Below are positions 36,426 through 46,180 of a stretch of DNA of 64,000 nt, piece by piece; positions within the stretch are counted from its first letter, which is position 1; the number at the start of each line of letters is the position of its first letter. Location: positions 13,093,188 to 13,157,187 of the forward strand of contig CM034101.1 of NCBI GenBank assembly GCA_019914945.1. Direction: 5' to 3'. The notes beneath the pieces are model-generated. The model ran no database searches. It was not told where the DNA came from and was given only the letters and a program-made list of their open reading frames with translations. The stretch is from Typha latifolia (lineage: Eukaryota; Streptophyta; Magnoliopsida; Poales; Typhaceae). Made by a program: the position numbers and the translations under genes.

Positions 36426-37201
36426 TGTTACGAACCGGCTTGATCCGATTCGAAACAGTTCTGGACTAGAGTGGGGGCGTAACTTTCGAAGGAAGCTGCG
36501 AATAATCTAACTGTTGGATCTTCCTGAATTTTAGATATCCTGTGACCCTTGAAAAGAGCTTTCCAACGAATTCAAGATCGCAGGGTTTGAATAGATCTTG
36601 AGATATCGACCGAACAGTGACCGAAAGTCAGATAAATCCTAGCTTGATAGCTCTTCAATGGCTAGATAGGTGCTAAGTTAATTCCTTAGTGTGAAGAGGG
36701 AGAAGTTGTTGTAGAAGAGGGGGGTTAAGAGTTAGAGGAAGTCGACCACTTGGGCGGTGGAAGGAAGGAGGTGGGAAAGTGCGTTAATGGCTAGAGCAAG
36801 AGAGAAAGTGATAAAGACACTATTATTTTTAATTATCAGATAAACTCCAATTAGGGTTTTCTCCACATATTTATAGTGGGTCACCATAGGGACTAATCAA
36901 CTAAGTTAAACAACCCTAACAAACTAACATTTTTCGTCGCGGTGCGTTTAATGTACTTGATCGCGTTCGAATGCGGAAGTACAATTCTCTGTTATTGCGA
37001 AAATGTACAGACGTTCAAATGATCGCGTTCAAACTGCTCGAGCTCGTTCAAACGTGTAAATTGTGTTCTTTATTTTTGCAAAAGCGTGCAAGCGTTCGTA
37101 TGGCCTGTTCGAACGCGATCCTTATTTTCGAATATCTCCCAGCAAAATTCTTTTATTTTTGTAAATAATAAATTAGAGCCAATATAGACCGAGTTGTATC
37201 A
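36426..37201 (+). mobile_element. Solo LTR with TTAAA target duplication
   Basis: A 776-bp segment begins TGTTACGAACC and ends GTTGTATCA (TG...CA termini with short inverted ends). It is flanked by perfect 5-bp direct repeats TTAAA (36421-36425 and 37202-37206). The sequence right after the second TTAAA resumes block homology: TCTCAATAACCACACACCAG against TCTCAATAACAACACCAG at 21513 in block A. Block A therefore lacks the insertion. A TATA-like CATATTTATAG lies at about 36866. The right part has unusually CpG-containing stretches (TTCGTCGCGGTGCG). No internal retroelement sequence remains, as expected after LTR-LTR recombination. Confidence 0.85.
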
Positions 37202-37428
37202 TTAAATCTCAATAACCACACACCAGGAGTAACATAAGGTAGCATTTCAAATTTGTAAGGATCGACAACAAAAGTACAAATGCGTGTAACCCGTTATGTT
37301 TATGAGCTTGGCACACCGCAACAAAAGAAAATAAAAACTGGAGCACAAGTAGCTACGGAGAAGTACAATCGACAGATATAACCTTGACCACCCACATAAA
37401 TATACGTAAATAGATAGATATATATTTA

Positions 37429-39036
37429 TCACCACCCTCTCTTCTCTTTCTTGATAATTCTCGCCTTGAGCCCATTCTTCATGTGCATGATGACGGAGAG
37501 CTTGGGCTCAACAACGTGCCCTTCAACAATCTCAATCTGGAAATTATAAAGCATGGCAGCCACGATCGTCTTCATCTTATTGATAGACATTTCTTTCCCC
37601 AAGCAAATACGCGGCCCGGAATTGAACGCGAAGAACTTGTAAGACGGCTCGTATTTCAACTCTCCGTTGTCCAAGATCCACCTCTCGGGTTTGAACTCCA
37701 AGCAATCTTTCCCCCATATCTCCTCCATCCTTCCCATGGAGTACAAGTGGAAGATTAGAACCGTACCTGGGTGAACCGTGTGGCCGCTCGGGAGCACGTC
37801 AGTCTTTATCGCGGATTTCCGTTGGACGGCGACTGTCGGGTAGAGCCGCAAGCACTCGCACAGTGCTGCGTACAGGTAGACGAGTTTCGCGAGACCGTCG
37901 TGATCAAACGGAGTGTTCTTATTACGACTCGTTTCGTCCTCCACCTCCGGCCAGTTCGCCTTCAATTCTTCGACGATCTTTTGCTGGACGCGTGGGTTCT
38001 TGCAGAGTAGCCAGAAGAACCACGCCATCGCTGCTCCGGTGGTGTCTCGGCCGGCAAGGACTAGGCTCTTCGCGTTGGAGTGGAGGAACTGGTGGAACTC
38101 CTCGATATCGGCTGACTTCCTCCCGTCCTCCGGGGTTTGAGTCATGTAGGTTGTGAGGAAATCAGCTCGCGGAACGGCGTGCTCATCTTTGCAATCATCT
38201 TGGTCGCACTTGTTCTTGCTAATATATTCTCTTCTTTTTGCAATGGTTTCCTTTACGAACTTGTCCATCTTCTCTCCTGCTATTGCTAGCTTTCTCTCTT
38301 TCCCAATGTTTAGCCATTTCATTACCTTCCACCAACTCTTTGGGACCAAATGGCGGTGGAATATCACCTCGGACGCGACATCCAACGCCTCGGCCAATGG
38401 ATGAATCGGCAATTCTGGTGAAAGGCAACCGGGGTCGATGCCAAGTGCCATGTCAAATATAGTATCAAACGTTAGCCTCGTGAACAAGTCCTCCAGGTCT
38501 ACTATCTTCTTCTCTTCAGCGAAGCGGTTTAGGATTGGTACAAGCCCCTTCTCCACCTTGTTCCGGCTGATATGGAGCTCGTACGCCCGGAAGTTTCGGT
38601 TGATCATGAGGTTATGTATCATCTTCCTCTGCGCCTTCCACTTCTCGTCGTCGGTCGTCAGCAGGCTCTCGCCGAATACCTCAAACATCTCTCTGAACTC
38701 CTCGCCTTTAGGGTAGATCGGTAGGTGAGTATTAAAGACGTGGTTCACGTTCGCCGGATCGCATGTCATGAACAACTCCATGCCGGTGAACCACGGGCCT
38801 TTGAACGTAAAGTTCATCCCGCTAGCGGCGAGGATCTTGGCGCCATAGTCGTGAAGGTGGTGTACATGGGCGACCATCGCCGGAAGCATGCCGATGAACG
38901 GCCAGTTCACCGGAACCAAGCTGCTCCGTTTTAAGCGGTAGATATAAAGTAGGAAGAAGGAAGCAATGGAGAAAAAGATCTCAGGGTGAGCTTTCAAGGT
39001 AGATGGTATGCTTGCAAACCAACTGAGCAAATCCAT
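37429..39036 (-). CDS. Cytochrome P450, CYP96 family (alkane hydroxylase-like), gene 3
   Basis: Intronless, 535 residues. It has a membrane anchor, the I-helix AGRDTTGAAM, ECLR as ExxR, PERW and the heme loop FNSGPRICLG with Cys478. The catalytic set is complete. It is a close paralogue of gene 2. It differs by a few extra residues before the I-helix (DQDDCKDEHAVPRAD against DQTEQAVPRAD), and the I-helix has Met where gene 2 has Thr (GAAMAW against GASTAW). An in-frame ATG at 39099 lies 3 bp from the TATA box (39103-39112), so I place the start at 39036. The same ER and wax-aliphatic role is inferred by family. Its promoter is cut short about 210 bp from the start codon by the tandem array not present upstream of gene 2, so its regulation may differ. 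Confidence 0.94.
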   Translation of the reverse strand: MDLLSWFASIPSTLKAHPEIFFSIASFFLLYIYRLKRSSLVPVNWPFIGMLPAMVAHVHHLHDYGAKILAASGMNFTFKGPWFTGMELFMTCDPANVNHVFNTHLPIYPKGEEFREMFEVFGESLLTTDDEKWKAQRKMIHNLMINRNFRAYELHISRNKVEKGLVPILNRFAEEKKIVDLEDLFTRLTFDTIFDMALGIDPGCLSPELPIHPLAEALDVASEVIFHRHLVPKSWWKVMKWLNIGKERKLAIAGEKMDKFVKETIAKRREYISKNKCDQDDCKDEHAVPRADFLTTYMTQTPEDGRKSADIEEFHQFLHSNAKSLVLAGRDTTGAAMAWFFWLLCKNPRVQQKIVEELKANWPEVEDETSRNKNTPFDHDGLAKLVYLYAALCECLRLYPTVAVQRKSAIKTDVLPSGHTVHPGTVLIFHLYSMGRMEEIWGKDCLEFKPERWILDNGELKYEPSYKFFAFNSGPRICLGKEMSINKMKTIVAAMLYNFQIEIVEGHVVEPKLSVIMHMKNGLKARIIKKEKRGW

Positions 39037-39102
39037 TGCAACAAAGCTTTGGAGAAGGCTCGTATGGAGTTTCTCAAGGTACGTAAGTAGAAAGTCCATC
39101 GT

Positions 39103-39112
39103 CTATATATAG
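39103..39112 (-). promoter_or_regulatory. TATA box of CYP96 gene 3
   Basis: CTATATATAG on the minus strand, only 3 bp before the upstream in-frame ATG at 39099. The surrounding about 140 bp is nearly the same as at gene 2, up to about 39240. Confidence 0.75.
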
Positions 39113-39245
39113 CCCAAGTACCATGAGATATTTATGGTGATCGTTGTAGCTAGCTAATTAATACTGTCGATGGGTGATTTAGCTATCCATATCCAATTTG
39201 GGATCGCAGCCGAAGAATGTGGTCCGATTGGCGTTCAATCGAGCG

Positions 39246-40250
39246 TGCCAACATCAAATCATCTTCCAAAAATTCCAAGTTTCATATGGGGATTTACTTA
39301 CACTTGGAAATAAATAATTGAAAAGTTATGCAAATTAAAGGTCGAGGTGCATAACAAGTTGTATTAGTTAATTTTAACAAAAGATTACGTTTAAATCCCA
39401 CTCATGTCGTGTCCTGTATGCGTTAACATCGTAGTAATCAGGACTGGACCGAACTAAATGATTAGATCGATGAACAAGTGAAGTGCCCACCAGGTTGGTG
39501 CCGTTTTATTTACAAACTAGCCAATCTAGCGGTTCAGCTAAAGAAATATGCAACTCACAAGGGTTTTTGCCAACATTAAATCATCTTCCAAAAATTCTAA
39601 GCACATAATGGGGTGTAGTTATACACTTATAATTGTAAATAGATAAATAAGAAATTAAGAAAATTAGAGGTTTAGGTGCGTGTCCAGTTGTACTTGTTAA
39701 TTTTAACAAAGTTTATATTTAAATCTTACTCATATGTAGTTATTTATGCGTTAACATTGTAGTAATTAGACTCGGATCGAACTGGACAACCCAATCTATG
39801 AACCAATGAATTACGCCAAGTCGGTGCGGTTTTGTTTTAAGGTTGAAAAATATAATTGATCCATTACAAACCGGCCAATCAAGTGGTTCAGCATGAGAAA
39901 TGTGCAACTCACAAGGTTTTTTCCAACATTAAATCATCTTCCAAAAATTCCAAGCACATATTAGTTGCACTTATACATAAATAATTGAGAAGTTAAAAGG
40001 AAATCAAAGGTTGTGGTGCATGTCAAAGTTGTACTTGTTAACTTTAACAAAAGATTATGTTTACATCCAAACCATGTATGCGTTAAAACCATGCTAACCA
40101 GAATTGAACCAAACCGAATGGTTGGATCGATGAACCACTAAATTGCCTCACTACACCGGTGCAGTTTTATTATAGGACTAGAAATGCAATTGATCAATTA
40201 CAAACCGGCCAAGGGGGTAGTTCAGCCAGTGAACAGTGCAACTCAAAAGG
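39246..40250. repeat. Three tandem copies of a ~325-350-bp unit upstream of CYP96 gene 3
   Basis: Units begin at about 39246, 39570 and 39922, each with CCAACATYAAATCATCTTCC then AAAAATTC. Each ends with RTGCAACTCACAAGG or a variant. Inside every unit are TTTTAACAAA, ATGCGTTAA, a GGATCGATGAAC-like stretch, GGTGCNGTTTT and TACAAACYRGCCAA. The units have diverged by substitutions and indels. The array starts right where gene 2 and gene 3 promoter homology ends, so it is private to block B. Confidence 0.9.
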
Positions 40251-40374
40251 CCAAACAATTGAGTTACTCTTTTCTTTTCTTTTTTCAAAATTACCTAGTT
40301 GTCCTTCTTGATCAATTATTCTATTATTTATCCTAATGATAAATTAGCCCCAAATTTAAAGTAATTGCATTTTT

Positions 40375-40620
40375 GAAAAGTAAAGTGTATTAGGATATGA
40401 TTTTGTACAAGTCATATGATTTGATATTTTAAATAAATAATAGAACAAATACAATTGTGTTGCTTTTCTAGATTTCTTTTTTACCTTTTAGAATTATTAA
40501 AAACTTTAAAAATATTATTTAAATATTTAAAATATTCCTAAATAATATCAGCAGTCCAATCGAATGATTCACTAGTTGAACCAATAATCTAGTAACCTGA
40601 CTTCTAATCAGTTTAATGTT
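40375..40620. repeat. Direct repeat, partner of 41915-42420 (uninterrupted copy)
   Basis: Shares GATTTGATAT, AATAATAGAA, the stretch TTTAAATATTTAAAATATTC and GTTGAACCAA in order with 41915-42420. This copy lacks the 259-bp MITE, so it represents the pre-insertion state. Confidence 0.75.
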
Positions 40621-41914
40621 CAGTTCAATTCTAATAATTATGCTTAAAATCCTCCACTTTATTTTTTTTTAAAAGTATTGCCTCGCTGCTGCGTAACTGC
40701 TTTCATTAGCAACTGGATGTTAAAAAGTTCTCTTTTCTAAGTTTAGGTTAACAACACCAACAGGCTGCGAATTGATTTAATTTTTCCACCTTGAGGCAAT
40801 GAATCGGATTATGCTTCATAACCACATATATATATCGCCCAATCTAATGCCCTTCGACTGCCTTGGCTGACCTAATTGCCCTCCACTAATACACTCGTAG
40901 CTTTGAATCTGTTAAGCTAATTTTCATACCGCCATGTTGCTTCCACTGTCCGCCTATGGGTTGATGTAATCCAACCATTAAAGATAGGGACGTTTGGGAC
41001 TTGTAACCCCAGGTTATTAAATGGTGACAGAGCCCAATCATTTTCTTTGGAAGCTCATTCTTGATGACTATTTATTCGAGTGCAGTGACAGAATGCTAAG
41101 CTAAGTTTAGCGGAGACAGTGATAGAGTTATAAAAGAAAGGTTAAGAGCTTGAATATAACATGGCAAGTTGTTATTAATCACTGGACCAGACTATTAATT
41201 TTCTTATAGAAAGTCTGTAGACGAAGCTAATTTAAAACACTGTTACAATTCAATCCCACTGTAGAGTGTGTATCAGTCCATTCCGATCCATACAATAGTA
41301 GTTTTAGATAGCAAGACTGGCTATGATGGTTATGGTAAATTTAATGTTCCAGTGACAGCAGATTTAGATAATGAAGCACCAAATTACTTCTCTTACTCAG
41401 TGGTTGAGTCTCAATATCCATAACAGTGGTCATAGGTTTGATTCTCCTTTGAACGATAGGGTTGATGTTTGATGGAATTTTCACTTTATTGCTATAATAG
41501 AGATATTCAGGTGATAAGGTGTTTTATTTTTTCAATCTTCACTTCTTTTTTGTGATTAACACCATACTATGTAGGTTTCGATCCTTATATTTCATTTTTA
41601 TTACCTCAAATACACTTCATATTAGTACTAATCAATATTTATCATATAAATGTGTTAAATTAGCTATATACGCTTAACGATTGTAATACTCTAGTGCAAA
41701 TTAACCTGACTCATTCACTTTTGCCATAGAATTATTGTCCTCCCTATTAGATAATAGCTCTACTAAAAGGTATCCCGAGTATTTTAGTTTTTGAGGTATT
41801 AAGAGTAAAAAATAAGGGTTGCATGAAAAATATTTATGTGGAACGGTATAAACGATAATAAAAGCAAAAGATGGAGAGTTTTTGATAAATATTTCTAAAC
41901 CTAAAAAGTGTAAT

Positions 41915-42420
41915 TAAGATATTTCTTATAAGTCATTCGATTTGATATAATTAAGTGTAAATTGTACTTAGCCTCTCTGAACTATTACTATTTTTCACAT
42001 ATATTCCTGAACTTTTTTTTTTGACCGCATAAACACCCCGGCCTAAAAAAATTCTTAGTATAAAGAGTTCATGTAGTTACTTTTTTTCTTATCTAAAGAA
42101 TTTATCTAGATATTTCTTTTAGTTCGATGTTATATGTGGATAATAAAAATATTCAAGAGTTATACGTCGATAGTTATGATAGTTCAAGGGGATAAGTTTA
42201 AATTTTTTTTTCCTATAATTAAACCTAAATATTAATTAAAAATGCTAAATAATAGAAGAAATGCAATTACAAATTGCTTTTTTCTTAGTTTTTAGAATCA
42301 TTTAGAACTATAATTTAAATATTTAAAATATTCTTAAATAAACTAAAAGTCAACTAATAACTAAATAACCCAACCTCAAACCAATGAGTGAATCAATGGT
42401 TGAACCAACTACGATCACAA
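41915..42420. repeat. Direct repeat, partner of 40375-40620 (interrupted by a MITE)
   Basis: Same landmarks as the partner copy, but split at 41955-42213 by the MITE. Confidence 0.75.
41955..42213. mobile_element. 259-bp MULE-type MITE with 9-bp target duplication
   Basis: Flanked by perfect 9-bp direct repeats TATAATTAA (41946-41954 and 42214-42222). The ends are imperfect inverted repeats: left ACTTAGCCTCTCTGAACTAT and, from the right, ACTTATCCCCTTGAACTAT. There is no coding capacity. The uninterrupted paralogous segment at 40375-40620 supports the insertion boundaries. The 9-bp duplication points to Mutator-like transposase. Confidence 0.85.
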
Positions 42421-43489
42421 TATGTTATATAATGTAGTAGGATATCTCAGCACACAAGTTTGTGCTAAGCTTTTGACACTGGAAAGAGGTGGTGTGTTGT
42501 CACACCCTAACAAAATAAAATGAATGCGATGAAGTGTGACATTGTAGTTGCCTGAACTAAGATTTGCTTATAAATGCAATGCATGTGGACTTACTAACTA
42601 ATAAAGGTGAGTGGGATTTGAAACTGACATACTCCACTGCAATCCGATGTTTGAAGAGATTTGTGACTCTTGGCCTTTTGAAATTAAATATTCGCAAAGA
42701 TATCTATTTAGATTCCATCCGTGATCATTTACTTCAACTATATTGAGAGTACGTAACGTAAGCAGTTGTCCCTCAACTTGGCAAAAATCCATACTAGTCC
42801 TTGATGGCATGTCTCCATGATCAATGACCTACTCAACACCCACAACAAGAGAATTTTGCCACTGCTCATTGTATGACAGACTAGATCGATCTTGTTGCTT
42901 TGCCATTTGGATCTTGTCTTCCAAGTTGGTTCCTACGAGGACCCTCCATTTTTATTCTAAATGAGCCATAAATAGTTGGGGTTTATTGCCAGAAAGGCAA
43001 TGGACTACAAGTTGTCTAATAAGTACTGGATTTGGGTTGTTTGTTGAGTGTTCCTCTCTTATTTTTCTTTCTAAAGAAGATAGAGAAATGTAGAAAGATG
43101 ATCAATCAAATCCAAGTGGCTAAAAGATGAAATTGATTTTTATTAAGTACTCTACTTGTGTTCAATAACTAAAGTTAGAGGGAATGCAGAAAGTTGGATC
43201 AATCAAAACCAAGTGGCTAGAAGATGAGGTTGACCTTTGTCAAGCACCCTAGTAGTTTTCATAGTAAAATTTTACAAAGAAGAGAATACCCAAATATGCT
43301 AATATGTGAAAAAAATTCTTGGGAGATATACTTGAGAATGTTCTTGCATGCTAGAGTGAAAAATTAATTAACTTTATTTTACCAATCAAATTACTATATT
43401 TGCTCTTTTATACGTAATATGTAGGAAGTTATTCTTGATCATACATGTCGAGCATTTTCATATATCATCTTAGGTAACCCTAGTGTAAT

Positions 43490-45825
43490 TAAGATTGATC
43501 CCTAAGATTTTCTAATAAGTGACTCAAAGTAATACATGAAAAATTAATGAAGGTTAAGTAAGCTATATTTAAAATTTTAATATCCACATATAAAAAAATC
43601 CCATATTTTAATAGTGTTGTTGAGTATTCTTAATTCAGGTTGATCCCCGTATTCTTGATATGATCCAACCATATGGGGTTGAGTTAGTCAAGTCAAGTTG
43701 AGTCGAGTTGAATTAATTAGTTAGATTTGCTTATTATTTTTAATTTTAAATAAAGATGATGTAAAGCCAATAAGTTAGTTTAGCTATTTTCTATATGAGC
43801 ACTTACCATTTTAGCGTAGCCGTTAAATTGTTTTATCTTCGTACGAGTAGATCTTAACTTTATTTTCTTTCTAAGTTTCAAAATCTTGCCATCATCTTCC
43901 TCCATGAGCCATCCTACCTTACGGCCATCCACCATTATCCTTGGCCGTCCACCATCGCCGTAATGTCGAATAATTACTAATTTTTTTAATTTTGTCCTTG
44001 CTTTACTATTTTAGTTTTAGCCTTTTACCTCGAACTTCGAATCACATCAAACAATAACAAAATAAAATAATCCTAACTCGTGATGCTATATGTGGATTAT
44101 TCAATTTATTTAAAATTTAAAATAATAAGATAAATTTAACTAACTAACTAACTAACTAACGATCTTGGTGGCTGCGACTAGTACCACTGGCCCCACTATC
44201 ATGGAGCTGCAGTGGTGGGATGAACTATGGGCGACGCACCAGCGAGATAGGGTTCAGGGAAGGCTGTAGTGTAGAAGGGTGTTGCGCCCGACCATTTGAC
44301 GCTTGTTGGCAGCTGTGGAATCCACCACAAGCTTGCAGTCAACCAGTGGATGGCTAGGGTTCACTACAATGGAGAAAATCGCTACGGGCGGTTTGCGAGC
44401 CATCTCTTGCAGCTGTCGTTGCCTGGCTTGGGTTAGGGGGTCCCATGGAAGGGACCGAACATCAAGATCGAGGTTGATGGAGGTTGGATTACCGTTGATG
44501 GAAAACTAAGGTTTTCTGCCCTAGCTTCCACTACAGCGAAGGAAGACAACTTGGAACCCATCAAGACCGATTGCTCAGATATTGCTACGACTTTGTTATA
44601 GGTCTATAGTGGTCGGGACCCTCCACCATGGTTGAATAAGGGGTCGAGGCCACGGTTTGGGCCAACCCATCCCCTCTCTCATGGCTTGGATTATTCTTGC
44701 CGTGGAGGCCGATTTTTATCCTACTCGATAGTACTAGCTGCACAGATCAGTGGAGAACGACCAATAGAGCCTCTGTCAAAGCCTAGATCGAGTCCTTGAA
44801 GGCAGTTTGGATCTCTTTTGAGTTTTCCTTCGATTTAGTCAAAATTTCTTTAAATATTGTTGTCGCCCAAGCGGGTGGTTGTTGATGGTGGCGGCGGCAC
44901 CAGGAAAACACCCACATGAACAGAGATGAGTTCATCTATGGTTGCCCCTTTCTCGATCGTCTTAAATCGCGTGTTAACCATTGTCTGAGAAACATATCTC
45001 TGATTAAAATCTATACAATTGTATACATCAAACCTACATTAAAAAAAAACTAGTCAAATTAAATAGATTAACTAATTACATGGTCCATGGATAAACTAAC
45101 AAAAAACAAATAGTAATTTACACAAATTACCTTATTACTCTTACTACTGTTTGATACGATTCGGGTCTAATCGAATTAGAACCGAATCATGAGGACATTA
45201 GGCTCCGATAGATCGAGTCTATTCATTTTTTTTAATTGATTCATATATTAAAACTGAAAAGATAAATCAAAATAGTTAGGACTGTGAAAAAATTATAATA
45301 ATGGTTTTTGACAAAATCGTCATTAATTTTAAAGAGCGAAATTTGCGAGGAAAGGATAAGATAGACTGCAACTTAAAGCCAAAAAGATTTTCTTTTAAAA
45401 CAAAATACCAACTTGGTAACCAACCGTTATACCAAGTTACTTGAATTATAAAATGCAATTCAAATTGGCATCCAACCATACTACCAAGTCTTCCAACTAC
45501 AGAAATTCTGGGCAATTAATCCTGGCTGCTGATGATAAGAATTAGGTATGGACGACTACTATCAATAAAGGGTTTAAGTTTTGGAAAGACATAATTAATT
45601 CTTTTTTGGTTCATGGCTAGGATAAAGCGATAATTAATTGGATCATCAATCCCGAGAATATGGGTCAATCTGCAGAAGTTCATTTCAAAAAAAATAAAAA
45701 ATAAATCTACGGAGTGTCTCCCAATATACATATCTAGCAAAGTAGGTCCTTTAATTTAAAATATACATATTTTAAACTCCATTTACGTTAGGGAAATATA
45801 AGGATAAGAAAGAATAGAGATAAAA
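43490..45825. other. Insertion private to block B, with a GC-rich core
   Basis: Absent from block A. AT-rich arms surround a GC-richer core at 44160-45000 that follows a (TAAC)n run at 44138-44159. Frames in the core (for example 44303-44509) are short and resemble no known family. It could be a non-autonomous transposon carrying captured DNA, but I could not define inverted ends or a target duplication. Confidence 0.5.
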
Positions 45826-46180
45826 CCAGCAAAAGATTTCAAACAATATGTGGTCAATTATTGTACGTAAAATCCATAACAAATGACTTCCCCCCATTCC
45901 CCCTGTTGCTCATTCTATCCGTAATCCAAGTAGTCGAGTGGGTAGCATCACATGCCCTTTTGGCCTTATGGTTCTTATCTTGCGTATATCACCGAAGCTA
46001 GTGATGGCAAAGAGTAGACCAGTAACCAGTTCTCCTCCATTGAGTTTATTTTTTGGGTGGGGGTGGGTTCTAAAGTAACAAAAGATTCAGATTCTGCAAC
46101 ACTTGGAAGTGTTGGAATTCTCCAAAGGTGGCTCAGTTCTTGCCTTTGGCCTCAACAACTTTGGGATTGAAGGAGACAAA

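Larger units (their letters stand above)
37202..46180. repeat. Segmental duplication, block B (contains CYP96 gene 3)
   Basis: Collinear partner of block A (21513-31430); landmarks are given in that entry. Insertions private to this copy include the solo LTR at its edge, the triple tandem array at 39246-40250, the MITE at 41955-42213, and about 2.3 kb at 43.5-45.8 kb. Confidence 0.85.

Noticed and set aside
36426..37235. Solo LTR ending at GGAGTAACA (37231), based on the TGTTAC...GTAACA palindromic ends.
   Set aside because: Block A homology already resumes at about 37205 (TCTCAATAAC), so the element must end earlier. The end at 37201 gives TG...CA termini and a perfect TTAAA duplication, while the longer version gives none.
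37913..38156. Numerous + strand frames antisense to the three P450 genes.
   Set aside because: They recur at the same relative place in all three genes because the coding strand is GC-rich with few antisense stops. They have no domains.
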